This document shows positions 51,635 through 60,400 of a DNA stretch of 64,000 bases, piece by piece. The notes beneath the pieces were generated by a model. The model saw only the letters and a list, made by a program, of their open reading frames with translations. It did not search any database and was not told the DNA's origin. The position numbers were made by a program, and so were the translations under genes. The stretch's first letter is position 1. Each line of letters starts with the position of its first letter. The stretch comes from an uncultured Clostridia bacterium (GTDB lineage Bacteria; Bacillota; Clostridia; Oscillospirales; Acutalibacteraceae), in contig CAJFTS010000042.1 of assembly GCA_904420015.1 (NCBI GenBank), positions 1-64,000 of the forward strand. The letters run 5' to 3'.

Positions 51635-52042
51635 TTAAAAATATTTTTTTGCTTCCCCTTCATATAACGAATAATCTCTTATGTAGTCAGGTACGCTATA
51701 TAATTCGCTTGCAAGGACCAATAATACCGCATTCGAAGAAAATTCGTACATCTCCCGCCAAATCATAGGACCTATATACAATCCTTTTTCGGGTGAATCC
51801 AAAACTGTAACTTCTTCTTCATATGGGGTTTTGGTAAGAATTTTCACATTCCCATTTACGCAAATTAACATTTGGTGTAAATTATAGTGAGAATGAAATC
51901 CACGTCTGACACCATAAGGAACATTATGAATATAATATACTCTTTTTATCTCAAACGGGACGTCCTTGTTTTGTTCAATCGGAACGAGATGGCCGTACTT
52001 GTCAGCATAATCCGAAAAAACAAAATGTTTAACGTTAATCAT
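51635..52042 (-). CDS. dTDP-4-oxo-6-deoxyglucose 3,4-ketoisomerase (FdtA/QdtA type)
   Basis: The 135-residue cupin fits the WxcM/FdtA family. RVYYIHNVPYGVRRGFHSHYNLHQMLICVNG carries the active-site His residues (about 34-64) and GLYIGPMIWREMYEFSS completes the barrel. These enzymes move the keto group from C4 to C3 of dTDP-4-keto-6-deoxyglucose. The FdtA and QdtA branches give galacto- or gluco-configured products, and the branch cannot be told safely by eye. AAGGAGA precedes the ATG. The aminotransferase that would use the product is next. Confidence 0.88.
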   Translation of the reverse strand: MINVKHFVFSDYADKYGHLVPIEQNKDVPFEIKRVYYIHNVPYGVRRGFHSHYNLHQMLICVNGNVKILTKTPYEEEVTVLDSPEKGLYIGPMIWREMYEFSSNAVLLVLASELYSVPDYIRDYSLYEGEAKKYF

Positions 52043-52044
52043 GC

Positions 52045-53274
52045 CTATTCTCCTTGCTTCATTCTTCTTCTCTTCATTTTTTTTATAAATAGTCGAAATT
52101 TATTTAGATAAGTAAGCACAAGCATACTTATAAAGCAAATTACTAAAAGGGTACAAATAACAGGCAAGATGCCAAAGGTAAAAGCTTCTATGACCCTCCG
52201 TAAAATTTCGCTAGTTAACAATTGGTCTCCTATCTCTTGGCGGATGAAAAATAAGGCAATAGAGAGAGACGCCCAAAAAACAGTCGTTTTTAAAGCCGCC
52301 CTCCCTATCTTCCATTTCCACGAATCAAACTTCTCCATCAAAAAACCAAGAGCTTTTTTACATGCAAATCCTGGTGCCAATCTCAATAATTTATAATAAG
52401 AGTAAATTGGTCTTTCTCCATTTGCATTAAGGTAGTCATTTTTATACATCAAATAAATGTTGTATAATTCCAACTGTTCAAGGTAAGAAAAACTTTGAAA
52501 CTGATCTAATACTTCCTTTTCAAATATTCTTACAATATCGTATTTATAATCTAAAACATAGCGAGGAACAAAATTAGTACCGTTAAAATGACTCACCCCG
52601 CCATCCCTGTGAAGAAGCGCATCAAAATTATGATATTGTACTCTCCCTCCGTTTCTAGTTAAATGCAGAAAGTAAGACCAATCTTCCACAAGTTTATACT
52701 CTTCGTTGAACTTTCCAAATCTATCAAACATTTCCGTTTTCATTGCTGTTGCGCCTATTGCTAAAAAACAGTTTTTCGCAAATACTTTATATTGTTCAAC
52801 AGCAACGTAATTATTAAACTCGTAAGCAAAACTAGGATTGACAAAGACACCGAGCTCTTTTTCCAAATGTTCATCCATCATATGGCATTGGCCTGAAACC
52901 ATATAAACATCTTTCTCGCTGCTATTCAAAGCATCTGCGAAATTCGACACTACACGTTCGTTACATAAAACGTCATCAGCAGCAAAAAAAAGCAGATATT
53001 TCCCATTTGCTTTTGAAACAGCACGATTAATGCTCTGAATTGTGCCTAAATTCTTCCCATTAATCTGCCAAATTACATTTCTAATATTTTGTCTTCTCTT
53101 TTCGTCAACATAGTTACGCAAACTCTCAAGATGAATCTCTTTAGAACCATCATCTGCAATAATTAATTCAATATTGCTGTAATCTTGGATAAAAATAGAA
53201 TCCAAAGCATATTTGATATATGACTCTTGATTGTAATGCAAGACTATAACTGAGAATAAAGGATCAAATCTCAT
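52045..53274 (-). CDS. Glycosyltransferase family 2 with C-terminal membrane spans
   Basis: The 409-residue protein has a GT-A fold transferase domain. FSVIVLHYNQESYIKYALDS starts it, IIADDGS is the nucleotide-binding strand, FFAADDVLC is the DxD-like motif, and LVEDWSYFLHL is the acceptor-site ED region. A soluble linker leads to two membrane helices (about 325-345 and 360-390) and a very basic end. ATG at 53274 overlaps the preceding gene by 11 bases. A GTG at 53289 is an alternative. It adds one sugar to the cell-surface glycan, acceptor unknown. Confidence 0.85.
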   Translation of the reverse strand: MRFDPLFSVIVLHYNQESYIKYALDSIFIQDYSNIELIIADDGSKEIHLESLRNYVDEKRRQNIRNVIWQINGKNLGTIQSINRAVSKANGKYLLFFAADDVLCNERVVSNFADALNSSEKDVYMVSGQCHMMDEHLEKELGVFVNPSFAYEFNNYVAVEQYKVFAKNCFLAIGATAMKTEMFDRFGKFNEEYKLVEDWSYFLHLTRNGGRVQYHNFDALLHRDGGVSHFNGTNFVPRYVLDYKYDIVRIFEKEVLDQFQSFSYLEQLELYNIYLMYKNDYLNANGERPIYSYYKLLRLAPGFACKKALGFLMEKFDSWKWKIGRAALKTTVFWASLSIALFFIRQEIGDQLLTSEILRRVIEAFTFGILPVICTLLVICFISMLVLTYLNKFRLFIKKMKRRRMKQGE

Positions 53275-54439
53275 TTTTTCCCATTCCACTTTTCATCATT
53301 TTTAGTTTAGATAATATTAAACGCAGCGGCGCTGTTATTTTCCAACTTCTCGATTGCAAAACATTCTGAATAATAATATCTTTTTGTTCTATCGTTTTAT
53401 TGAGTTGATCGATATTATTTTGGAGGTCAACGTAATAGTCGTCGAAAGATACCGGGTATGAGTGGTAAATTTTACCTGTTTCTCTGTAAAATTGATTCAA
53501 GGAAACTCCATATTCTGTCATTCGATCAACGATTTTTCCATTAATTTGATTCATTAGAAATGTATTTGCAAGGCCAAGATTCGTAACACCACATAGACTG
53601 TATTTTTTTAAAATACAATACTTTTGAAATACGACTTCCTCATCCGTATCCATTTGATCTGTCTCATTAAGAAAACCTTCTTTTAGTATTTCTTTTCGTA
53701 TGACACAAAACAAATTGTAAATGATGTTATTGCTTTCATGAATCAGACGAATCGTGTTTTCTTTAGATGCTTCGCTGACACATTGCGAGTTGGTTTTCGT
53801 TCTTCTATAACCGACCAAATTTTCGCAAATCACATGAATGGGATGACGATTTAATATACGGATCCAAAGATCAAAATCATGTAACTGTCTATACGCGGGA
53901 TTATATTCCCCAACAGAATCATGTACACTTTTGCGAATTAACGCACTTGAGTGACAAAGATGATTACCAGTGTCATAAAATAATTTAAGCCATTCTCCCT
54001 GCCTTCTGTTTTCCACATGGAAAATATCCGCATTTATACTGGCATCTGATTCATAAGGTAAGTCGTTCTCATCAATGATCTTTGCCCAACAAAAACACGC
54101 TGCACATTCCCTATGTTTTTCCATGTACGAAACTTGTTTGTATAATTTGTCTGGTTGCCAATAATCATCCGATCCGATTACGGCGATGTAGCTTCCCTTA
54201 CATTTAGATAACAGGTAATTTAAAGATCGAACGGTACCTACATTAGACTCAAATCTAAATCTTTTTATTCTCTCATCCTCAATCTCCTGGATAATTTTCC
54301 AAGAGTGATCTTTTGAGCAATCATCAGCTATCAATAATTCAAAATTTGTAAAGGTTTGGCTTAATATACTCAAAATACACTTCTTAATAAATTTTTCGTG
54401 ATTATAGCATGGAAGAATCACGCTAACTATGGTATCCAT
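53264..54439 (-). CDS. Glycosyltransferase family 2
   Basis: The 391-residue protein begins MDTIVSVILPCYNHEKFIKK, with IADDCSKDHS, a DxD-like IGSDDYWQPDKL (about 92-103) and an acceptor-site LHDFDLWIRIL (about 188-198). The C-terminal 60 residues are a coiled coil (DLQNNIDQLNKTIEQKDIII) ending in a basic QSRSWKITAPLRLILSKLK, a membrane-association pattern common in polysaccharide transferases. It is the first gene of the island operon, 28 bases after the promoter. Confidence 0.87.
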   Translation of the reverse strand: MDTIVSVILPCYNHEKFIKKCILSILSQTFTNFELLIADDCSKDHSWKIIQEIEDERIKRFRFESNVGTVRSLNYLLSKCKGSYIAVIGSDDYWQPDKLYKQVSYMEKHRECAACFCWAKIIDENDLPYESDASINADIFHVENRRQGEWLKLFYDTGNHLCHSSALIRKSVHDSVGEYNPAYRQLHDFDLWIRILNRHPIHVICENLVGYRRTKTNSQCVSEASKENTIRLIHESNNIIYNLFCVIRKEILKEGFLNETDQMDTDEEVVFQKYCILKKYSLCGVTNLGLANTFLMNQINGKIVDRMTEYGVSLNQFYRETGKIYHSYPVSFDDYYVDLQNNIDQLNKTIEQKDIIIQNVLQSRSWKITAPLRLILSKLKMMKSGMGKNEI

Positions 54440-54466
54440 TTTTCTTTCCCCTCACTTTTCATAGTC

Positions 54467-54495
54467 ATTATATTATCATTGCGATAGATTGTCAA
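54467..54495 (-). promoter_or_regulatory. Promoter of the polysaccharide island operon
   Basis: On the minus strand a perfect TTGACA (54495-54490), 17 bases and a perfect TATAAT (54472-54467). The consensus boxes predict strong expression. The gap to the right (54500-54720) is AT-rich and holds no recognised gene. Confidence 0.85.
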
Positions 54496-54722
54496 TTAAT
54501 AAGAAAGTCGTATAATATAAATAAAAATTACTTTTTTTCAAAATTTAGATTACGCGTATGCTATACTATAAATGCAATACAAATATCCCACTAACCTATC
54601 TAGTTTCTTTCAGAAACAGCTTTATAGAATTCAAATACTTATAAATGACTTGCTTTATCTAACTTCCTGGCGAAAAGCACTGTGGTAAAGGAGCTTTTCC
54701 TTAGATCCGGGCACCTCAACGA

Positions 54723-55011
54723 TTGACAAAATCGGTTTTGCGAGTATAATATCTTTGTCCTTTCCTGCTCTTTTTTGTATTTGGCAGGAAGCTGCGGAAA
54801 AGCAAGATAGGTGCAGGGAGTACCGTCGGCTGTGAAAAAGCAGCTGTTTTATTGGGAATATCGGTATTTTCCAGCAAGGGATAGAAAAAGGTATCCGTCT
54901 GACGAGGAAGCCGAAGGAATGATCCGGCTTTCATTGGAAGAGGCCGTCCATGCGGTTTTGTGCGGCCGGGGAGGGAAACCCACACAGAAAGGGGACGGGC
55001 CGTCCCCTTTT
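54723..55011 (+). promoter_or_regulatory. Promoter and long leader with near-perfect palindrome before the one-TM gene
   Basis: TTGACA (54723-54728), 16 bases and TATAAT (54745-54750) start a leader of about 270 bases. At its end AAAGGGGACGG (54988-54998) and CCGTCCCCTTT (55000-55010) form a palindrome with a single central base. It lies six bases before the ribosome site at 55016. A frame from GTG at 54832 (starting KKQLFYWEYRYFPARDRK after Met) crosses the leader and continues into the next gene in another phase. It might be a leader peptide or chance. Confidence 0.5.
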
Positions 55012-55027
55012 ACAAAGGAGGAAAAGT

Positions 55028-55819
55028 ATGCCCAGACCAATTCCAGGACCGCAGCCCCCCGAACCCGAAGAAATAGTTCAGCCGGAAAACCTGACCCGCG
55101 GCCAGCGGATCGGCCGGTGGTTTCACGACTACTGGTATTATTACGGGCCGAAGATCGTCGTCGTGGCGGTGTTGATTGCCATTGTCGCCAGCTTGGTGGT
55201 CTACTTCGTCAACCAGGAAAAGCCTGATTATTATGTGGGCTTTGTTACCGCTAAGGGACTGACCGGCGATCAGACGAACACCCTGCGAAACGCGCTGACC
55301 GCCTATGCCGAGGATATCAACGGAGATGGAAAGGTCGTCGTACAGATCGACGACTATGCGCTGGAATCCACCAATCCCAGCATGCAGCAGGCTTCAGTGG
55401 CCCGCTTTTCGGCAACCTCTATGATGGTGGAAAGTTTCCTGTTCGCTTATGAGGATTCCCAGCTGAAAAAGGTGCTCGAAAGCGACCCGCCGGAGCCGGT
55501 CTCCATTATGTTTGACGAAATTGAAGGCATTACCCCATATAATGAGGAGGAAGGAAGCTATCGCTGGCAGATCAAGGGAAGCGCTTTCGGCGACCTGCTT
55601 GGAGACGTGGACCTGCCGGAGGATCTATGCTTCCTTATACGCAAGCTCCCGGAGGATACCAAGGAGCACGGGCAGGAGATGTACCGCACGTCGGCCCAGC
55701 TGTTTGAACGGGTGCGCAGCAACACCCCAACCGAAGCGGGAATCAACCAGCTTTCCGAAAACAATCCCGAGCTGCGGGAACGTTTGGAATCTATGTTCAG
55801 CCTCAACGAGGCCGAGTAA
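55028..55819 (+). CDS. Uncharacterised single-span membrane protein
   Basis: The 263-residue protein has a Pro-rich cytoplasmic N terminus (RPIPGPQPPEPEEIVQPE). An amphipathic aromatic segment RWFHDYWYYYGPKI leads to one membrane span (about 40-62). The external domain is of mixed alpha/beta sequence (about 65-263), with TLRNALTAYAEDINGDGK, FDEIEGITPYNEEEG and an acidic helical end. I recognise the overall pattern from Oscillospiraceae but know no function. AAAGGAGGAAAA lies at 55014-55025, fixing the ATG at 55028. GH112 follows 36 bases later. Confidence 0.7.
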   Translation: MPRPIPGPQPPEPEEIVQPENLTRGQRIGRWFHDYWYYYGPKIVVVAVLIAIVASLVVYFVNQEKPDYYVGFVTAKGLTGDQTNTLRNALTAYAEDINGDGKVVVQIDDYALESTNPSMQQASVARFSATSMMVESFLFAYEDSQLKKVLESDPPEPVSIMFDEIEGITPYNEEEGSYRWQIKGSAFGDLLGDVDLPEDLCFLIRKLPEDTKEHGQEMYRTSAQLFERVRSNTPTEAGINQLSENNPELRERLESMFSLNEAE

Positions 55820-55855
55820 ACCGAGATTTATTACCATTGGGAGGAACGGTGCGCT

Positions 55856-58048
55856 ATGGGTATGGAAAACACGTTAAAGCAGGGCGGCTTTACGCTGCCG
55901 GGTGAAGCGGGCTATGAGGAGCTGACCCTTCAGATGGCGAAAAAGTGGGGCGCCGACGTCATCCGTGATAGCGACGGCACCCAGCTTTCCGACGAGATCA
56001 TCAATGCAGGGTACGATATCTATTCCACCATCTGCCTGATCCGGTCGGACAACCAGTGGGCCAAGCAGAATATGGACAAGCTCCAGCAGAATTTCCTGAT
56101 GAGCGAGCCGGTCTACGCCGAAACGGATACCGTGACCATCCGGCCGATCCAGGGCTATTTCACCGAGCAGTTCGCCGTCAACTGGAAGGACGATCCCAAG
56201 GAGTTTTGGCAAGTGTTCGACCGCACCGCCGGCGCGGAGGTCCCTGCCGGCAGCTGGGACTACGACGAGCAGGCCGGCACGGTGACGGTGCGCGGCTGTG
56301 TCCCTTACCACAAGTATACGGTCAATTTCCTCGCCATCCGTCTGTGGGAGGAAATTTCCATGTACAATCACATCACCAACGACTGGGGCGACAAGGAGCA
56401 TCTCATGGCGGTGGAGCCCCGCCATCCCGAAACCCAGGCGCAAATCCTCAAGTGGCTTGAGCAGTGGTGCGTGGATCATCCCATGACCAATGTGGTTCGC
56501 TTTACCTCTATGTTTTACAACTTCACCTGGATTTGGACCAATCACGCAAAGCGCCGGGATGATTTTACCGATTGGGGCTCCTATGACTTCACCGTCAACC
56601 CCATCGCTCTGCGGGAGTTTGAAAAAGCCAAGGGCTATAAAATGACCTCGGAGGATTTCATCAACCGGGATCTGCACAACGCCACCCACAATGCACCGAG
56701 CAAAAAGTATCGGGAGTGGATGGATTTCGTCAACCAGTTTGTGGTGGAGTTCGGAAAGAAGTGTGTCGACATCGTCCATCGCTACGGCAAGAAGGCGTAT
56801 GTCTTTTATGACGACAGCTGGGTGGGGGTGGAGCCCTACGGCGAACGGTTCAAGGAATTCGGCTTTGACGGCTTGATTAAGTGCGTATTCAACGGTTTTG
56901 AGTCCCGTCTCTGCGCCGGCGTCAAGGACGTGCAGGTACACGAGCTCCGGCTGCATCCCTATCTCTTCCCCACCGGCCTGGGCGGAGCGCCCACCTTTAT
57001 GGAAGGCGGCAACCCCACCTTGGACGCGAAGCGGTACTGGGGCAACGTCCGCCGTGCGATTCTGCGCGCGCCCATCGACCGCATCGGCCTGGGCGGCTAT
57101 CTGTCTTTGACCCAGAAGTTCCCGGATTTCCAGGATTATATCGCGCAGGTGGCGGACGAATTCCGCCTGCTCAAATCCTTCCACAAGGGCGGCAAGCCCT
57201 ACTGCCTGCCGGTAAAGGCGGCGGTGCTCACCTCCTGGGGCAAGCTGCGCTCCTGGAGCTGTTCGGGCCACTATCATGAGCATCCGGAGCTGGATCTGAT
57301 TAACGTTATTGAGGCCCTTTCCGGCCTGCCCATTGACGTGGAGTTTTTGAGCTTCGACGAGGTGCGGGAAAACGGCGTGCCCGCAGGGGTGGACGTGCTT
57401 ATCAACGCCGGGCGGCTGAATACCGCCTGGAGCGGCGGAGAGGCTTGGAAAAACGCCGAGCTGGTGGAAAAGATCAACCGCTTTGTCGCAAATGGCGGCG
57501 GCTTTATCGGCGTCAACGAGCCTGCGGCACAGGATTTCAGCACCCAGTTCATCCAGGTGGCGGACATCCTGGGGGTGGACATTGACCTGGGTACCCGCAT
57601 CTGCCACGGCCGGTACCAATACGACGTAAACGCGCATCATTTCATCACGGCGGATACCACCGCCAGCGGCGCCATCCTCGGTAAGGGCGGGGTGTACCTC
57701 TTAAACGACCGGGTACAGGTGCTCTTAGAGAAGGAAGGCGCGCCGGCGTTGACCGCCAACCAGTTCGGCAAGGGCCGGGGCGTATACATGGCGGGCTTTC
57801 GGTACAGCCTGGAGAGCGCCCGCCTGCTTATGCGGGCCGTCTGCTGGGCGGCCGGCAAGGAGGACGCGGCGGACGCCTTCGTATGCGACAATCTGTATAC
57901 CGAGTGCGCCTATTACCCGGATACCAAGAACCTGGTCATCATCAACAACGCCGAGGAACCCCAGGATTGCGCGGTGAAAACGCTTTCCGGGGATGTGGTG
58001 AAGGCCCAGCTTCCGGCATTTGAAATTAAAATTGTGTCCTTGGCTTAA
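55856..58048 (+). CDS. GH112 beta-1,3-galactosyl-N-acetylhexosamine phosphorylase
   Basis: The 730-residue enzyme cleaves galactosyl disaccharides with phosphate, giving galactose 1-phosphate. GH112 landmarks are GGFTLPGEAGYE near the start, VRFTSMFYNFTWIW (about 213-226), KKAYVFYDDSWVGVEPYGER and ELRLHPYLFPTGLGGAPTF. The acid Asp lies in the YDDSW region. Closely related members prefer galactosyl-rhamnose, so the substrate may be galacto-N-biose, lacto-N-biose or a plant fragment. It lacks a signal peptide and acts inside the cell. No ABC sugar importer is next to it. Confidence 0.92.
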   Translation: MGMENTLKQGGFTLPGEAGYEELTLQMAKKWGADVIRDSDGTQLSDEIINAGYDIYSTICLIRSDNQWAKQNMDKLQQNFLMSEPVYAETDTVTIRPIQGYFTEQFAVNWKDDPKEFWQVFDRTAGAEVPAGSWDYDEQAGTVTVRGCVPYHKYTVNFLAIRLWEEISMYNHITNDWGDKEHLMAVEPRHPETQAQILKWLEQWCVDHPMTNVVRFTSMFYNFTWIWTNHAKRRDDFTDWGSYDFTVNPIALREFEKAKGYKMTSEDFINRDLHNATHNAPSKKYREWMDFVNQFVVEFGKKCVDIVHRYGKKAYVFYDDSWVGVEPYGERFKEFGFDGLIKCVFNGFESRLCAGVKDVQVHELRLHPYLFPTGLGGAPTFMEGGNPTLDAKRYWGNVRRAILRAPIDRIGLGGYLSLTQKFPDFQDYIAQVADEFRLLKSFHKGGKPYCLPVKAAVLTSWGKLRSWSCSGHYHEHPELDLINVIEALSGLPIDVEFLSFDEVRENGVPAGVDVLINAGRLNTAWSGGEAWKNAELVEKINRFVANGGGFIGVNEPAAQDFSTQFIQVADILGVDIDLGTRICHGRYQYDVNAHHFITADTTASGAILGKGGVYLLNDRVQVLLEKEGAPALTANQFGKGRGVYMAGFRYSLESARLLMRAVCWAAGKEDAADAFVCDNLYTECAYYPDTKNLVIINNAEEPQDCAVKTLSGDVVKAQLPAFEIKIVSLA

Positions 58049-58058
58049 TAAGACATGT

Positions 58059-58096
58059 AAAAGCGGGACAGGAGAGCATCTCCTGTCCCGCTTTTT
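58059..58096 (+). terminator. Terminator of the GH112 gene
   Basis: AAAAGCGGGACAGGAGA (58059-58075) pairs with TCTCCTGTCCCGCTTTT (58079-58095) around GCA, followed by TGTATT. Confidence 0.9.
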
Positions 58097-58468
58097 GTAT
58101 TATACTGCCGAAATGGGGAATGCTGCGTGATGCGGACAAAAGCCTTGCCCGGCCATTCCTCATCCCACCTATCCTTCCCCAAAGTGGTGCAGGCTGAGCA
58201 CACGCAGGGAGGAGAGTCCCATAGCGGAGGCATACTGCTCTGTTAAAGGCAGATACCATATTCGTCGCTCATGAGGCAACGGAGAAGCTTTTGAAGCAAC
58301 CTGTTTTTTACCTCGCCCGCTCGGCTGGGTAATTCTGATTCCTAAGGCGGTTTGAATGCGGGAAATAATGTCGAAATGATTATAATTTTTACCTCATCTT
58401 TTATTATAGGGTTATATTCCCTGACTATAAATAGGGTAACACGCCATAATAGCGGTGGGGGAGATATT
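58097..58468. other. Intergenic stretch before the XRE regulator
   Basis: No gene is recognised. The right end is AT-rich and carries AGGGTTATATTCCCT and TATAAATAGGG (about 58408-58437), short inverted and direct AGGG/CCCT elements just before the regulator. They could be its operator. Confidence 0.35.
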
Positions 58469-58702
58469 TTGAGCCGCTATAAAGAATTACGGAAAAGAAA
58501 ACGTCTGACGCAAATACAAGTTTCCATGAAAACGGGGATCGATCAAAGTGATTATTCCAAAATTGAGCGTGGTGTAAAAGAACCAACCCTCTGGCATTGC
58601 AGGGAGCTGGCCAAGCTCTTTGGTACCAGCATGGACTACTTGAACGGGCTGACCGATGAGGAGAAGCCCTATCCCAGAAGCAAAGAAGAAAGAAGCATCT
58701 GA
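58469..58702 (+). CDS. XRE-family DNA-binding regulator (TTG start)
   Basis: The 77-residue protein is a helix-turn-helix domain (about 5-60). RYKELRKRKRLTQIQVSMKT and GIDQSDYSKIERGVKEPTLW match the Cro/CI-type pattern, followed by LAKLFGTSMDYLNGLTDEE. TTG at 58469 has GGGGGAGA upstream. A longer in-frame start at 58352 would add a hydrophobic stretch without a ribosome site. Its targets are unknown. Its last residues KEERSI are encoded inside an inverted repeat shared with the convergent gene. Confidence 0.82.
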   Translation: MSRYKELRKRKRLTQIQVSMKTGIDQSDYSKIERGVKEPTLWHCRELAKLFGTSMDYLNGLTDEEKPYPRSKEERSI

Positions 58703-58737
58703 ATCACGAAAATGATTCAGATGCTTCTTTCTTCTTT
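58682..58737. repeat. 25-bp perfect inverted repeat spanning two convergent stops
   Basis: The left arm (58682-58706) begins AAAGAAGAAAGAAGCATCTG and is perfectly complementary to the right arm (58713-58737) across CGAAAA. Each arm contains the stop codon of one gene, so both proteins end with KEERSI. As RNA it forms a long hairpin and probably a bidirectional terminator. Confidence 0.92.
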
Positions 58738-59331
58738 ATAAAGCCGCTCCACCGCCGCTTGGTATTCCTCCTTGCGGTAAAAGGTGTTGAGCACCTCCAG
58801 CAGCGCCCCGGTGGACAGATGCTCGGGCAGGTCCAGGGCTTTGAGCAGGCGTCCCCTGCGGCGTTTGCTATCCGTCCGTCCGGTAATCCCGTCCTCGTAC
58901 AGATCGGCCGCCGTAATCGGCTTCGACGGCCCTTCCGGGGCCGAGCTGCCCTCCTCCAAGGTGACGCCCGCCCGGATCAGCGCTTCCAGGATGACCTGCT
59001 TGGGAACCCCCTCCACCCCCAGCTTTCCTTCCTTCGAGGGCTGCGCCTTGCGGCTTTCCTTGCCGAACAGGTCGGGGATATAGGCATGCTTGACGTATTG
59101 CTTGGGGATGGCGCCGCCCAAATACCGGCGGATGACAAAGCCCGCCCCGTCCGAGTCGGTGAGGATAAGAAGCCCCCGGGTCTCGGCCAGGCGGCGGAAG
59201 AGCTTCAGCCGTTCTTTGTTGCTGAAGATAGCAAAGCCGTCCGTTTCCAGAATCAGCCCGTCGATGAGGGAGGAAAGCTTGATCTTGTCGTACCTTCCCT
59301 CCACAATGACCGCTTCCTTTATCTTTATCAC
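58717..59331 (-). CDS. TOPRIM-domain protein, RNase M5-like
   Basis: The 204-residue protein starts with a TOPRIM domain (about 5-95): KEAVIVEGRYDKIKLSSLID with the catalytic Glu, and LLILTDSDGAGFVIRRYL with the DxD metal site. Ribonuclease M5 has the same opening and matures 5S rRNA, but the C-terminal half here (about 115-204) looks like the DUF4093-type end of clostridial relatives. So the role is M5-like but uncertain. holA ends upstream 19 bases away, and comEC precedes holA. Confidence 0.8.
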   Translation of the reverse strand: MIKIKEAVIVEGRYDKIKLSSLIDGLILETDGFAIFSNKERLKLFRRLAETRGLLILTDSDGAGFVIRRYLGGAIPKQYVKHAYIPDLFGKESRKAQPSKEGKLGVEGVPKQVILEALIRAGVTLEEGSSAPEGPSKPITAADLYEDGITGRTDSKRRRGRLLKALDLPEHLSTGALLEVLNTFYRKEEYQAAVERLYKEERSI

Positions 59332-59350
59332 GGAAATCCCCCTTTTCTCC

Positions 59351-60382
59351 CTATACCGCCAAAAGCCCCGCCACCGTCTGCTCGAGAATCACCCGCCGGT
59401 CGGTGCGGGAGCCTTTGAGCATCCGGTCGGCCTTCGCCAGCAGCTCCAAGGCTGCCCGCAGCCGGGCAAGGTCCAGGGAGGCGCTGTCTCTGACGGCGTT
59501 TCGCAGGCGGAATTCCTTTCCCCGGTAATCGAAGCATCCCTTGAGCGCTTCCGCCGCTTCCCCGCCCATGGCCGCCACCTTGGCCCGGTAAAGATCCGCA
59601 TAGGTGGAACACAGGGCCGCCAGCAGCATCACCGGCTCCTCCCGGTTGGCAAACAGGGTGTCCAGCAAAGCAAACGCCTTGTCCCCTTCCTTGCGGGTGA
59701 TGGCCCGCACCAGGTCGAAGGCGCCTGCATCCAAAGTAGGGGTGGCAACCGCCTTGATCTGCTCCTTGGTAATCTCCCCGCCTCCCGCGAAGGCACAGAC
59801 CTTATGAAGCTCATGAAACAGGGTCTGCATATCGCTGCCGCATAGGGTTACCAGGTAGCTTGCATTGTGAGGGCTGAGGGTACAGCCCAGCTTGGCGGCC
59901 GCCGCGCAGAGGGTTTTGCCCAGGGAAGAGGCGTCCCGCCTTCCCAGCTCCACCGAGCAGCCAACCGCATCCACCTTCTTGACAAAGGTTTTCCACTTGG
60001 AGGAGCGTTTGAGGTTGACCTGTACCGTATCCAGCCGGAAAATCAGCACGCAGGTTTCCGGCGGGTCCTTGAGAAGCTGGGTCATCTTGGCCGATTCCGA
60101 GGCGCCGATCCCTTCCGCATCAAAATCCCGCACAATGACGCAGCGTTTCTCCGCCATCATGGGCAGCATCTCCACCGCGTCGGCGATTTCGTCCACCGAC
60201 GATTCCCTCCACTCAAACTGCATGAGGTTGAATTCCTCCATTTTGCCGCGCACCGTCTTATCGGCCAGCTGTTTGCAGTAGTGCTTTTTCAGATAATCCT
60301 CCGCGCCGTAAAGAAGATAGACCCGTTTGAGGTCCCCGGCTTTGATTTGATTTTTCAGCTCCAGTTCGTTGATACCCGGCAT
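59351..60382 (-). CDS. holA: DNA polymerase III delta subunit
   Basis: The 343-residue clamp-loader subunit opens the sliding clamp. The N-terminal domain has RVYLLYGAEDYLKKHYCKQL (about 20-39). The middle has KRCVIVRDFD and KDPPETCVLIFRLDTVQVNL, and the C-terminal collar domain starts about residue 210 with DAGAFDLVRAITRKEGDKAF. The length is normal. It follows comEC by 18 bases, the usual comEC-holA order in Firmicutes. Confidence 0.93.
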   Translation of the reverse strand: MPGINELELKNQIKAGDLKRVYLLYGAEDYLKKHYCKQLADKTVRGKMEEFNLMQFEWRESSVDEIADAVEMLPMMAEKRCVIVRDFDAEGIGASESAKMTQLLKDPPETCVLIFRLDTVQVNLKRSSKWKTFVKKVDAVGCSVELGRRDASSLGKTLCAAAAKLGCTLSPHNASYLVTLCGSDMQTLFHELHKVCAFAGGGEITKEQIKAVATPTLDAGAFDLVRAITRKEGDKAFALLDTLFANREEPVMLLAALCSTYADLYRAKVAAMGGEAAEALKGCFDYRGKEFRLRNAVRDSASLDLARLRAALELLAKADRMLKGSRTDRRVILEQTVAGLLAV

Positions 60383-60400
60383 ACGGTCTCCTTTCTTCCT

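Noticed and set aside
54811-55227. A 138-codon frame across the leader of the one-TM gene
   Set aside because: It overlaps the ribosome site and 200 bases of the next gene in another phase. At most its first part could be a leader peptide.
55874-57640. A 588-codon open frame on the minus strand opposite GH112
   Set aside because: Antisense shadow. The plus-strand frame carries clear GH112 motifs and a ribosome site.
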